Shown here piece by piece: positions 45,101 through 54,106 of a stretch of DNA of 64,000 nt. A model generated the notes under the pieces. The model ran no database searches. It saw only the letters and a list, made by a program, of their open reading frames with translations, and was not told the DNA's origin. Made by a program: the position numbers and the translations under genes. Each line of letters begins with the position of its first letter. Position 1 is the first letter of the stretch. The stretch comes from Knoellia sinensis KCTC 19936 (GTDB lineage: Bacteria; Actinomycetota; Actinomycetes; Actinomycetales; Dermatophilaceae), in contig NZ_AVPJ01000018.1 of NCBI RefSeq assembly GCF_000768705.1, positions 1 to 64,000 of the forward strand, written 5' to 3'.

Positions 45101-46931
45101 ACTTCGCTTGGACCCAACGGACCAAGACCTGCTGATCCAACCCGTGGCGCGACTCGTCCGGATGACAGCTACACCCGAGGGTCAGGTGGCTCGTCCCCTT
45201 CGATGTCGGCGGGACGGTGGCACCCTGTTCCTGACCGCTGACGAGCCCCACCAGCGGCTCGCGCAGGTGTCCGAACTGTTGAGACTCGAACTTGATTCCG
45301 CCGAGATCCAGGAAGTGCTCGGGTCTATGGAGCGCGCTGCCTCGGACAAGCTGCGTACCAAGATCAAGCGCTGTCGGGACGAGAACGAACGCTTGGTGAC
45401 TGCAGTCGGGATCGACGCGTTGAGACGGAGCGTTCCCGCCCAGGCTCTTGCAGTCCTCGAGGAGAGAGACGGAGGCGTCGCTGCGGAGGAGGTCGCCGAG
45501 CTGGCTCGTGCCGTTCATGGCGTAGGCATCCTCAAGCAACTGCGGCCTGCTTTGGACGAGAACGGTCTAGAACCCCCACGGGAGTGGTCGGGGCGTCGCG
45601 TGACCCGGGTATGGGTGGACGGTTTGGGATTCCCGGCCGACTGGGCCGGTTTCCCCGGCAGCCAGAGGGCAGCCGTGGAGATGATCGATGGCCCTGCGGT
45701 GCTCAAGCCACTGCATGACTATCAAGAATTCGTCACCGAACGGATCGAAGCATTGCTCAAGGGGGTGGGTGCCGATCGTGGCATGGTCTCGCTGCCCACC
45801 GGAGCGGGCAAGACCCGCGTGACGGTGGAGGCCTTGGTGAAGGCTGTCCGAATTGATCTGCTAGGACACGATCGGCCCTTGGTATGGATAGCCCAGACCG
45901 ACGAACTGTGTGAGCAAGCGGCGGAAACGTGGAGCTACGTGTGGCGCGCAATCGGACCCCAAGTGCCCATGCGGCTGGGACGACTATGGGGAGGAAACGA
46001 GGTCCCTGAGGAACCCGGCACATTCCAGGTGGTCATCGCCACGATTGACAAACTCCATTCGGTGCAGAAGCGAGCGTCCGACGAGTACGGCTGGCTGCGG
46101 GAGCCGTCAGTGGTGGTCATCGACGAAGCGCATGGATCAGTGTCGACGTCCTATACGCAGGTGCTCGAATGGATGGGACGCTCCGGCCGAGGACGCAGCA
46201 AGGAGGGGCGCAGACCACTTCTCGGCTTGACCGCCACGCCGTTCCGTGGCAACTCCGAGGGAGAGACGGAACGACTCGTCGGCCGGTACGACGGCAATCG
46301 TTTGGACCGAGGGGCCTTCCGAAAGGAGGATCCCTACGAGGAACTACAGGAGATGGGGGTTCTCGCCCAAGTTCGACACGAGATATTGGATGGTGTCGAT
46401 GTCCAGCTCAGCGCCGACGATAAGTCGGAGATTCAGAAGATGGGGCGCCTACCCGCATCGGTCTCCGAACGGCTCGGCGCCGACGCAGCTCGTACCCGAC
46501 GCGTCGTGGAATCCATTGCCTCGCTTCCCGATGACTGGACCGTGCTGGCATTCGCACCATCGGTCGAGAACGCGCGCGTATTGGCTGCTCTGCTCGCTCA
46601 CCGGGGCGTACCTGCAGTGGCGATCTCGGCAGACACGGAGCCTGCTGCACGCCGTCACTATGTTGAGGAGTTCAAGGCTGGGCGGATCCGGGTACTCACG
46701 AACTTCAACGTTCTGACCCAGGGCTTCGATGCCCCCAAGGTGCAGGCCGTGTACGTCGCCCGGCCCACCTTCAGCCCAAACGTCTACCAACAGATGATCG
46801 GGCGAGGACTGCGCGGACAGCTCAACGGTGGCTCCGAGGAGGTGCTGATTGTGAATGTGCGAGACAACTTCGATCAGTACGGCGACCTCTTGGCGTTCAA
46901 CGCGTTCGAATACCTCTGGACCAAACGATGA
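42189..46931 (+). CDS. Hsp90-like ATPase fused to SF2 helicase
   Basis: This 1580-residue protein has an N-terminal GHKL/sacsin-like ATPase (about 45-200): EELLQNAVDAARRGG (N-box), VANDGEPFDAAG, and DDRIGKFGIGFKSILAVS (G-box). The C-terminal 410 residues are an SF2 DEAH helicase: MVSLPTGAGKTRVTVEAL (Walker A, about 1199), VVIDEAHGSVS, LLGLTATPFRG, VLTNFNVLTQGFDAPKVQAV and MIGRGLRG. The 900 residues between are unassigned. It is the first gene of four overlapping genes; its stop overlaps the next as ATGA. Such fusions occur in antiphage islands; the role is inferred. Confidence 0.85.
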   Translation: MGMQGWTRSDSTLAAVVEEQTEVCLNVYREDPSRVVQDANNERRISQGGYATRQLEELLQNAVDAARRGGSQVEVLLTPAALYVANDGEPFDAAGIRSVMASDMSAKDDDRIGKFGIGFKSILAVSSEPKVFSRSVSFAFDKDWAEKQLQAAGFEAAHYPTMRLAKVLDPVQDGSARDAYLKELMQWATTVVVAPLSIDAMPLAKRLNDFPPEFVLFSAHIERARLRNEVESADGERKVAPSDRTVTREVADDGFVTLRGGQMPTVWSLARTMVHPTAAALKEAGHVAAREAVEVQYAVKFPPGVGLGRFWAYFPTQFVTTMSGIVNAPWKLSDDRLGLLEGRFNDELLAVVPRLVAEALARFSGTEHVVEALDALPSRGGELGRKEARNWVDEALNKPVFEHMRTVPSLPNGMGVLRRPSDLDWIGEGPGEWLTAWSQIPGAPVEDWLHPDAYKTQEQRVKVSRLMGSGVGADLPAGAAGVDEWLEALVRDRTVESSAHAIHLAARMFRDAKAMSTLEAGTRFVAEIERAKIIRLDDGDLKAPLRGRVFVRVEGQVESDVAFVDPELARMPGIVEDLATLGVVLMDKSGELRKLLTRWKSSSGRIRPEQAWPEIWRALRPLPLEAGIDILREDLGNDLTADMHVRTASGKWVAADQAFLGGRVVPADGSRDRDFLIDPREHFHDEPLLKAIGAVDAPSYRADAPIEAWFKAWIGKAEQSFIEHAGARIDPDNVSVDIPATLPWPLDVVRRMSDQAKAAVTKLLLTAGLPHGVLVRHRSVATYGRIHVIAPETHFLSLHGRFETTFGCLPPSETLLASDDLDPRFFPTVELSTDVAEKLGVPTELDAFPEEAWVNWKAVVDRRRTLEDDALRASFYAWLPGHHEAESLVVRVGRQRMDVPVGNIGVTSSQVTYESLVDAAIPALLVEDSEDLERFVTSWAMPRGEDLLQEEIISEPAGEPVYLTDAFPPLKLRLDPTDQDLLIQPVARLVRMTATPEGQVARPLRCRRDGGTLFLTADEPHQRLAQVSELLRLELDSAEIQEVLGSMERAASDKLRTKIKRCRDENERLVTAVGIDALRRSVPAQALAVLEERDGGVAAEEVAELARAVHGVGILKQLRPALDENGLEPPREWSGRRVTRVWVDGLGFPADWAGFPGSQRAAVEMIDGPAVLKPLHDYQEFVTERIEALLKGVGADRGMVSLPTGAGKTRVTVEALVKAVRIDLLGHDRPLVWIAQTDELCEQAAETWSYVWRAIGPQVPMRLGRLWGGNEVPEEPGTFQVVIATIDKLHSVQKRASDEYGWLREPSVVVIDEAHGSVSTSYTQVLEWMGRSGRGRSKEGRRPLLGLTATPFRGNSEGETERLVGRYDGNRLDRGAFRKEDPYEELQEMGVLAQVRHEILDGVDVQLSADDKSEIQKMGRLPASVSERLGADAARTRRVVESIASLPDDWTVLAFAPSVENARVLAALLAHRGVPAVAISADTEPAARRHYVEEFKAGRIRVLTNFNVLTQGFDAPKVQAVYVARPTFSPNVYQQMIGRGLRGQLNGGSEEVLIVNVRDNFDQYGDLLAFNAFEYLWTKR

Positions 46932-48709
46932 CGGAATGCGTGCTCGACCATGCTCAGTCCACCGCCGCGGCGGTTGATCCAGATCAACGACAGATCGTGT
47001 TGGCGGGACCGGGCGCCGGGAAGACTCAGGTGGTGTCCGCCCTCGTGGAGAACCTCGTCCTCGACGCGCAGGTCGACCCTTTGCACGGGCTGCTCGTTCT
47101 CAGCTTCTCCAACGCGGCAGTGCACGCCGTCGACGCTCGCTTGCGGGCACGCGACGTTCCGCCCGTCAGCGTCAGAACGATCGACTCGTTGGCGGCACGG
47201 ATCGTCGGCGACGCCGGCGATGACGACCTAGCGCAGATGGGGTTCGACGCACGCATAGCGCGAGCGACCGAGCTGATTCGGGAAGACGAGTGGCAGGACT
47301 GCGAAGACCTCGAGCACGTGGTGATCGATGAGGTTCAGGACGTGGTCGGACCCCGGGCCGACTTCGCAGCAGCGTTGATTCGCGCCCTCCCCGCGGACGC
47401 CGGATTCACCCTACTGGGCGACCCTGCCCAAGCGATCTACGACTTCCAGTTGCGGGAGGGCGAGGACTCACGCCCGTCCAGCACCACGTCGTCGGATTTG
47501 TTGGACGCAGCGAGGGCTCTTGGGGCCGCGACCGTCGCGCTGACAGGGCAATACCGAGCACAGTCGCGAGACGCACTTGGGGCGGCGGCCCTGCGCTTAC
47601 CATCCGGCGAGCCACCAGATCCCGAGGACGTCGATGACTTCTGGGATGACGTCGTCCACGTCGGTGGCCTCGACTCAGTCGTGGGGCACATGGAACGAAC
47701 AGACGGCAGCGTGGCCATGCTCACCCACACCAACGGTCAGGCAATGCTTGCTGCCGGCGAACTACGCAGGCGCGGAATCGCCGCCGAGGTTCGCAGGAGT
47801 GCTCGCCAACGAGTCCTCGACGCCTGGATCGCGAACGCCCTCGCCACCGCCGACGCGAGCTCCGTGGGCAAGAAGGACTTCATGAAGCTGCTCGACGAGC
47901 AGGAGGTCGAGCTGGACGGGCACGCTGCTTGGCGCGCGCTTCGCCATGCGGCCGGCGCGAAGGGACGAGAGATGGACATCCCGTCCCTGGTATCAAGGCT
48001 GCGGGCCCGCGGCGTCGTTCCACCCGATCTGTTGGACAAGCCGGGCGGTCGGGCAACCGTATCGACCACCCACCGCGCGAAGGGGCTGGAGTACGACGAC
48101 GTGGTTCTGATGGAGTTCCCTTCGCGCCGCCAGGAATCACAGGATCCTGAGGACCGCGCGAGGGTTCGATTCGTCGCGCTCACCCGTGCTCGCAGGTTCC
48201 TGCTTCGAGCGGATGGACCCGACGACCGGGGTCTGCGCAAGGTCTGGGCGCCGGGATCTTCCGGACCGCGTTGGATCGTGGGGGGATGGAAGCAGTGGCA
48301 AACACGCAGTTTCGAGATGCGCGTCGACGACGTGGACGTCTCTACCCCTCCGGGCGACGAGTCACAGCTGGTACAGCAGTTTCTCCGGCACGAAAACGTG
48401 GCGGGCGCCGAGGTGACTCTTCGACCCCACCCACGGTTGTCCACCCTGACGACCCCCGTGTTCTCCGTGCTTATGGGATCCACCGAGGTGGCGCGGACCT
48501 CACACCAGTTCGGAGTCGATTTCGCGGCGCGTGTCGGTTCACTGGAAAGAAAGCGTCGTGGGTGGCCCACCCTCAGCGGTGGGTACGTGGAGTGTGTCGC
48601 AACTGCCGTGGGAGAGCGGACCGGCAAGGGCGCTGGGCGCAATGGCCTCTGGCTGATCCCGGTGATCTCCGGCCTACTGACGATCGAATGGAGCGACCTC
48701 GATGACTGA
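46928..48709 (+). CDS. UvrD/Rep-like SF1 helicase
   Basis: This 593-residue helicase shows motif I LAGPGAGKTQVVSALVE, DEVQDVV (II), GDPAQAIYDFQ (III), LTGQYRAQSRD (IV), STTHRAKGLEYDDVVLMEF (V) and RFVALTRARRFLL (VI), spread over the first 420 residues. The C-terminal 170 residues have no recognised domain and may bind partners. It is short for UvrD and lacks most of the 1B/2B insertions. Its ATG overlaps the previous stop by 4 bases, and it overlaps the DrmA gene by 8, so it is made with both. Confidence 0.9.
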   Translation: MTECVLDHAQSTAAAVDPDQRQIVLAGPGAGKTQVVSALVENLVLDAQVDPLHGLLVLSFSNAAVHAVDARLRARDVPPVSVRTIDSLAARIVGDAGDDDLAQMGFDARIARATELIREDEWQDCEDLEHVVIDEVQDVVGPRADFAAALIRALPADAGFTLLGDPAQAIYDFQLREGEDSRPSSTTSSDLLDAARALGAATVALTGQYRAQSRDALGAAALRLPSGEPPDPEDVDDFWDDVVHVGGLDSVVGHMERTDGSVAMLTHTNGQAMLAAGELRRRGIAAEVRRSARQRVLDAWIANALATADASSVGKKDFMKLLDEQEVELDGHAAWRALRHAAGAKGREMDIPSLVSRLRARGVVPPDLLDKPGGRATVSTTHRAKGLEYDDVVLMEFPSRRQESQDPEDRARVRFVALTRARRFLLRADGPDDRGLRKVWAPGSSGPRWIVGGWKQWQTRSFEMRVDDVDVSTPPGDESQLVQQFLRHENVAGAEVTLRPHPRLSTLTTPVFSVLMGSTEVARTSHQFGVDFAARVGSLERKRRGWPTLSGGYVECVATAVGERTGKGAGRNGLWLIPVISGLLTIEWSDLDD

Positions 48710-51700
48710 TCTGAATCCTTGGTATGCAGCCAGGGAGATCATGGTGGACGCCCTCGTGGCGGACCTTCACGGCTCTGAGGATGACGAACTCCTTACCGAG
48801 AATCCCCTCCGTCGCTTTCTTGTGGGGATCCTTCATCCTCGCAGCGGGGACGCGGTGGAGGTCGATCGAGTTGGCGACGACGCAGATCAGGATGCTGGCA
48901 CCGCGCCTGACGCCGACTTCGATCCAGGCGTGTCCTTCTCGCATATGCGCTATCCCTCGACGATCGGCTTGACGGCCGGCATCAAGCGCGGGACCACTGG
49001 GATCCAAGTAAGCGTCCAGACGGATAGGTACGAGGAGGTGGACGAGGGCGAAAGTAAGCTTTGGAAGCGACGTCCGTTCGGCCCCTTCGAGGTCGACATC
49101 TCGACCAGTGCCCCAGCCGTTGGCGAGACCCTACTGTGCGAAGGTCTCGCGCTTCGCCATGTCGTGCGCGCTCCCCACGATGGCGTGCAAAGCGTCACCC
49201 TCGTGCTCGTGAACACCCTCGCCTCGCCCACAGAGGGCGGTCGGGATAGGCACTGTTGGTTCCGGCCATCGATCGTCGTACGTACGCTTGACGGCGAGTT
49301 TGTGGACCGACGACCTGAGCACCTGCTGGAACACATGGACGCCGACGCACTCAGTGCTGAACTGCTGCATCGGGCCCAGCGCCACTTGGCCGTCGGCCAC
49401 GGGGTGGCCGTCGATTGGCAGGAGACCGTATCGGTGCGGGCGATCCGCACCACGTTCTTCCCAAGGCACGATCTTCCACTGGCGGAAGCCAGCCGCCCGG
49501 ACCTCTCAGCCATCGCGATGACCGAGCTTGCAGACGGCTCTCTCTCTCCATTGCATGGTTTGGTCGACGCATACGAGACCTGGATCACGGACAAGGAAGT
49601 TCGCGATGTGCCCTCACTGAGCGGCGTGCACTTGGAGACGGCGCAGCGCCACCTCAACGAGGCTCGTGGTGCAGCACACCGCATGCGCCGCGGAATCGGA
49701 ATCATCGAGTCCGAGCCACTCGTGGGGCGTTCCTTCCGTGTCATGAACGCCGTGATGCAGATGCAGCGAGAGCACCAGGAGATGCTGCGCGGGGTCCTTG
49801 ACACCCCCGGGACGCCCGTCGTTGGTGAATGGCGTCCGTTTCAAATGGCCTTCATCCTGATGAACATCGAGGGTTTGAGCGATCCTGGCAGTGACGAACG
49901 GGATCTGGCCGACGTGCTGTGGTTCCCGACAGGTGGTGGGAAGACCGAGGCTTATCTGGGTCTCATCGCCCTCGCCATGGTCCACCGGCGGCTACGTGGT
50001 GCCGGCGCCGACGGTCGAGGTGCCGGCGTCGCAGTCATCATGCGCTACACACTTCGCCTGCTCACACTGCAGCAGTTCGAACGCGCTGCTGGACTCATCT
50101 GTGCCTTGGAGGTGTGGCGACGCGCGGAGCCGGACATGCAGGAGAAGGAACCCTTCACGATCGGTCTCTGGGTCGGTCAAGGCGCAACCCCGAACTCGAT
50201 CGCCGACGCGGCCAAGGCACTGCGCCGACGCCGAGGGAACGATGACCCAGGGGACCTTGGTGATCCCGTTCAGCTGCTCCGTTGCCCATGGTGCGGATCT
50301 CGGCTGACGGAGGACCACTACGAGGTGGACAGGAGGGCCAACCGCCTCACCGTCAGGTGTCCCGGCACCGATTGCGTTTTCCGGTTAGGCGATGGGCTCC
50401 CAGTCGCATTGGTCGACAGCGACGTCTACTCAGTGAGGCCCTCGCTAGTCATCGGCACTGTGGACAAGTTCGCCATGCTGGCCTGGCGTGGCGAAGCAGG
50501 CAGCCTGTTTGGTCGCGGAACTGACGCTCCTCCGGACCTCGTGGTCCAGGACGAGCTCCATCTCATCAGTGGGCCTTTGGGCACCTTGGTGGGGCTGTAC
50601 GAAACTGCCATCGACCATTTGGCGACCGATCGGACCACCGGAACCCGCCCGAAGGTCATTGCATCAACAGCCACCATCCGCAGAGCCAAAGAGCAGGTTC
50701 GGTCCGTCTTCGCGCGAGAGGCGCGCCAGTTTCCACCGCCCGGCATTGACGCGTCCGACTCCTTCTTCGCGGTCGATGCCCCGCGCGAGTCCAAGGGGAC
50801 CCGGCTATACGTCGGCGTGATGGCCCCGGGCACCAGCCATGCAACTCTGACCGTCCGCACGTACGCCGCGCTGCTGCAGGCCGCCTTGGCATCGGAGATG
50901 GACGATGCCGTGCGTGATGCGTATTGGACGCTTCTCGGATACTTCAACAGTCTGCGCGTCCTGGGTGCCGCCTTCATCGCGACGATCGATGACGTTCGAG
51001 ACCGTATCAAGGTAGTCGCAGGCCGCCGTGAGGAGGTGCCCCGCGTGACCCGGGATCCCCGCGAGTTGACCTCACGCAAGAAGTCGAGTGAGATCCCGGT
51101 GGAGCTCGAAGCTCTCCAGACTGCCTATCCGTCACCGCTCAGCCCCGATACGGTGCTGGCCACGAACATGATCTCGGTGGGGGTCGACGTCGACCGTTTG
51201 GGTCTGATGGTCGTATCGGGCCAACCCCAGACGACATCGGAGTACATCCAAGCGACGAGCCGGGTGGGACGGCGTCACCCCGGGCTGGTCGTAACGCTCT
51301 TCAACGCCGGGCGGTCGCGTGACCTCTCGCACTACGAAGCGTTCACCACCTACCACCGCTCGCTCTATCAACAGGTTGAGGCGACGGGGGCAACACCGTT
51401 CGCGTCTCGGGCTCTGGACCGTGGCCTGCACGGGCTTCTCGCAGTCTTGGCCCGCCATCTCGTACCCGGCGCCGCCTCGGACGACGCGGCGGTGGTGCCC
51501 GTCCAAGGTGGGAGGAAAGATCTCGATGCCGTATCGCAGACCATCTTGGATCGTGTTCGCTCCGTTTCCCCCGACGCTGAGGAGGACGTGGAGGACGCTT
51601 TGGAAGCGCTGATCGGAGCGTGGGAGGACGCCGTTGCCTCTGGCGAGGTGACGAAGTACGCCGGTTGGAGATCCTCCCTAGATGCGCTCCTGGTACCGGC

Positions 51701-51860
51701 AGGAGCGTCTCTGAGCGACGAGTTGGGTGAACCCCTTACGGAGATCTTCCCTCCCGGCCGACCGGCTTGGGCCACATTGACCAGTCTGCGGAACGTGGAC
51801 CGGGAATGCAGCCTGAGGTTGGTGTCAGCTCAGAGGAGAGCCAGGAGGGACGAGAAATGA
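48702..51860 (+). CDS. drmA: DrmA-type helicase (DISARM-related)
   Basis: This 1052-residue helicase has a DrmA-like layout. An N-terminal 370 residues without known fold is followed by ADVLWFPTGGGKTEAYLGLI (Walker A, about 408), then VVQDELHLISGPLG with DELH in place of DEAH, IASTATIRRA (III), and SRVGRRHPGLVVTLFNAGRS (VI). MQREHQEMLRGVL and EWRPFQMAFILMNIEGL are also DrmA-like. In DISARM this protein contacts DNA with DrmB and restricts phage. Overlaps with the helicase before (8 bases) and DrmB after (ATGA) show co-translation. Confidence 0.88.
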   Translation: MTDLNPWYAAREIMVDALVADLHGSEDDELLTENPLRRFLVGILHPRSGDAVEVDRVGDDADQDAGTAPDADFDPGVSFSHMRYPSTIGLTAGIKRGTTGIQVSVQTDRYEEVDEGESKLWKRRPFGPFEVDISTSAPAVGETLLCEGLALRHVVRAPHDGVQSVTLVLVNTLASPTEGGRDRHCWFRPSIVVRTLDGEFVDRRPEHLLEHMDADALSAELLHRAQRHLAVGHGVAVDWQETVSVRAIRTTFFPRHDLPLAEASRPDLSAIAMTELADGSLSPLHGLVDAYETWITDKEVRDVPSLSGVHLETAQRHLNEARGAAHRMRRGIGIIESEPLVGRSFRVMNAVMQMQREHQEMLRGVLDTPGTPVVGEWRPFQMAFILMNIEGLSDPGSDERDLADVLWFPTGGGKTEAYLGLIALAMVHRRLRGAGADGRGAGVAVIMRYTLRLLTLQQFERAAGLICALEVWRRAEPDMQEKEPFTIGLWVGQGATPNSIADAAKALRRRRGNDDPGDLGDPVQLLRCPWCGSRLTEDHYEVDRRANRLTVRCPGTDCVFRLGDGLPVALVDSDVYSVRPSLVIGTVDKFAMLAWRGEAGSLFGRGTDAPPDLVVQDELHLISGPLGTLVGLYETAIDHLATDRTTGTRPKVIASTATIRRAKEQVRSVFAREARQFPPPGIDASDSFFAVDAPRESKGTRLYVGVMAPGTSHATLTVRTYAALLQAALASEMDDAVRDAYWTLLGYFNSLRVLGAAFIATIDDVRDRIKVVAGRREEVPRVTRDPRELTSRKKSSEIPVELEALQTAYPSPLSPDTVLATNMISVGVDVDRLGLMVVSGQPQTTSEYIQATSRVGRRHPGLVVTLFNAGRSRDLSHYEAFTTYHRSLYQQVEATGATPFASRALDRGLHGLLAVLARHLVPGAASDDAAVVPVQGGRKDLDAVSQTILDRVRSVSPDAEEDVEDALEALIGAWEDAVASGEVTKYAGWRSSLDALLVPAGASLSDELGEPLTEIFPPGRPAWATLTSLRNVDRECSLRLVSAQRRARRDEK

Positions 51861-53575
51861 AAGCCTTCGATGCAAGGGTTCGACAGAGTCAACTGATCTC
51901 GACATTCGGCGTGGGCTCGATCATGCCGGCCGGAGACAAAAGCTACGTGGTGTGTGGGCTCGACGAGTGGGACGAGCGCCTCTGTGCCCCGGTCGAGGAA
52001 CCGCGACTGGCACGATCGCTCGGCGTCCACGTCTTCAGGGCGCCCGCGAGTGGGAGCAGGCGAGGTGACGTACCTGTGGCACGCTTTCCCACCTTCCATT
52101 ATTGCCCCGATTGCAGGCGCTTGGACTCGTTCTGGAAGTTCGACGCCACGCGGATGGTCTGCCCGGACTGCGTGCGTGAACTGACCCCGTCGAGGTTCGT
52201 CGCCTGTTGCGAGAACGGCCACATGGAGGACTTCCCGTACTTCAACTGGGTGCACCGACCGGTAGATGGCGTCATCACATGGAAGGAGGGAAGCACGCAC
52301 AAGATGTCGTTGAGTACACGCGGGACCTCCTCGTCCCTAGGCGACATCATCGTGTCGTGCTCGTGCGGCGTTCGACCCCGCGATCTCGAGGGCGCATTCT
52401 CACGGCACGCTGTGGCCGAGGTGAAGTCATGTAGTGGCGCGCGACCGTGGCTCCCTGGTGCGGAGCCTGAAACCTGCGCCCAGCCCCTGCGCGCACTGCA
52501 GCGTGGGTCCTCGAACGTGTGGTTCGGAGCGGTCCGTTCCAGCATCTCAATTCCGCCGTGGTCGAGTCCCAGCGCTCGATACGTGACACGGCATTGGGAC
52601 GTGTTCCAGCATCAGACAGACGACCAGATTCGAGCCGCAGCCATCGGGTCCGCCGCACGTGACCGCACGATAGATGTCGAGGCAGTGCTGCAGGTGACCC
52701 GGCAGCGTCGCGACGTCGAGGCCGCCTCTGTCCCCACCGAGGCAGAACTACGTGCAGAGGAGTACATGGCGCTGAGGGACGGCAACGTTGGCGGAGCCAC
52801 CGACGCGTTCCACTGCCAGCAGGTCGATGTGGATCCGTCGATTTCGGACGTGGTGGCCCAAGTCTCCAAGGTGAGCAGGCTGCGAGAGGTACGCGCCCTA
52901 CACGGCTTCGCACGCGTGTCACCAACAGGCTCCTCTTCCGATGCGCCCCGGCTCGCCTCGTTGAGCATCAAGCGCTTGCACTGGCTGCCCGCCGTGGAGG
53001 TCTTTGGCGAAGGCGTCTTCGTGAGGCTTGACCCCGATGCGCTGCAACGTTGGGAGGAGACCCCCTTTGCCTCCCAACGCATCGGAGCATTGACGGAGGC
53101 CGTCCGGCGCCGCGCGCAGGAGTCGGGGGCGAACGCAATCGAGCCGCCCAGTCCCAGATTCGTCGCGGTTCACACGGTCGCCCATGCGGTCCTCAAAGAA
53201 CTGAGCCTCGATGCCGGCTACCCGACCGGCGCCTTGCGTGAGCGCATCTTTGCGGATGGGAGCCAGGCCGGGTTCCTGATTTACACGGCGTCCTCGGATG
53301 CAGCCGGAAGCCTGGGAGGTCTCGCAGCTCTTGCCGAGGAGGCGCGCTTTGCCGCGGTGTTCGAGTCGGCCACATCGAGGTCCGGCTGGTGCTCCAACGA
53401 TCCAGTGTGCGCGGAGTCTGGTCCGTCAGGAAGTGACGGACTGAACTTGGCTGCCTGCCACGCGTGCCTCTTGTTGCCCGAGACAAGTTGCGAGGAGCGC
53501 AACATGTATCTGGACCGCGTCTCTCTGGTGGGCGACCCGCGCGACTCCTCCGGAGGTCTCCTAACCGGGATCTGA
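51857..53575 (+). CDS. drmB: DrmB-type DUF1998 protein (DISARM-related)
   Basis: This 572-residue protein opens VRQSQLISTFGVGSIMPAGD, as DrmB proteins do. It has a zinc-finger-like part (FHYCPDCRRLDSF, MVCPDCVRELTP, ACCENGHMEDFPYFNWVH). The DUF1998 domain at the C-terminus is clear: FVAVHTVAHAVLKELSLDAG, IYTASSDAAGSLGGL, then CSNDPVC and ACHACLLLPETSCEERN. DrmB binds DrmA and DNA in DISARM. The ATG at 51857 overlaps the drmA stop. It ends the operon, 38 bases before a convergent vsr-like gene. Confidence 0.88.
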   Translation: MKAFDARVRQSQLISTFGVGSIMPAGDKSYVVCGLDEWDERLCAPVEEPRLARSLGVHVFRAPASGSRRGDVPVARFPTFHYCPDCRRLDSFWKFDATRMVCPDCVRELTPSRFVACCENGHMEDFPYFNWVHRPVDGVITWKEGSTHKMSLSTRGTSSSLGDIIVSCSCGVRPRDLEGAFSRHAVAEVKSCSGARPWLPGAEPETCAQPLRALQRGSSNVWFGAVRSSISIPPWSSPSARYVTRHWDVFQHQTDDQIRAAAIGSAARDRTIDVEAVLQVTRQRRDVEAASVPTEAELRAEEYMALRDGNVGGATDAFHCQQVDVDPSISDVVAQVSKVSRLREVRALHGFARVSPTGSSSDAPRLASLSIKRLHWLPAVEVFGEGVFVRLDPDALQRWEETPFASQRIGALTEAVRRRAQESGANAIEPPSPRFVAVHTVAHAVLKELSLDAGYPTGALRERIFADGSQAGFLIYTASSDAAGSLGGLAALAEEARFAAVFESATSRSGWCSNDPVCAESGPSGSDGLNLAACHACLLLPETSCEERNMYLDRVSLVGDPRDSSGGLLTGI

Positions 53576-53612
53576 CAGCCAGTCCTCGATGCAACGCCAT
53601 GCCCCATCCCAC

Positions 53613-54044
53613 CTACCTCGTCCGCGCGCGTAAGGCGCGCTCGACTCGGTCTGCCGCCTCGCGAATTGCCTCGTGCTCCCAAACGCGGACGACTTGCCAG
53701 CCGAGGTTCTCGAGGTGCTGAGTCGTCTCAGCATCGCGCTGACGGTTCGTGTCCAGTTTCTGCGCCCACCACTTGGCGTTGGTCTTCGACGGGACACAGT
53801 GCTCGGGACAGCCATGCCAGAAGCAACCGTCTATGAACACGGCCACCCTCTGACGGGGGAAGGCAACGTCAATCGAACGTCGCGTGAGGCCAGGCACGGG
53901 GACGCCAATCCTGAATCTACGACCACGGCTGTGCAGCAATCGCCGCAACGCGACTTCCGGCGTGGTGTCCCGAACGCGCTGCCTCGACATCCGACTCCGA
54001 ACCGCAGCACTCCTCGGGCGGGGCATGCCACAAGTATCGAACAC
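53613..54044 (-). CDS. Very short patch repair endonuclease (Vsr-like)
   Basis: This 143-residue protein nicks 5' of T in T:G mismatches left by deamination of 5-methylcytosine. Vsr motifs: SRQRVRDTTPEVALRRLLHSRG, RSIDVAFPRQRVAVFIDGCFWHGC (catalytic Asp, zinc Cys and His) and PEHCVPSKTNAKWWAQKL. An ATG at 54026 is another possible start. It is divergent from the cytosine methyltransferase at 54107, its usual partner, which suggests that the two came together with the restriction gene. Confidence 0.9.
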   Translation of the reverse strand: MFDTCGMPRPRSAAVRSRMSRQRVRDTTPEVALRRLLHSRGRRFRIGVPVPGLTRRSIDVAFPRQRVAVFIDGCFWHGCPEHCVPSKTNAKWWAQKLDTNRQRDAETTQHLENLGWQVVRVWEHEAIREAADRVERALRARTR

Positions 54045-54106
54045 GATGTCAGACCCCCGCCGTAGCGTGCGTGTCAGATCAAGGACCGCGTACGCAGGCG
54101 TGCAGA

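Noticed and set aside
44493-45539. A 348-codon minus-strand frame within the 1580-residue gene
   Set aside because: It is antisense to a gene tied into an operon by overlaps on its 3' side. No domain is visible.
42189-53575. Call as complete DISARM class 1 or 2, BREX or Druantia
   Set aside because: drmC, drmD or drmE, pglX/pglZ and a DruE-like giant are missing, so only a DISARM-related label is supported.
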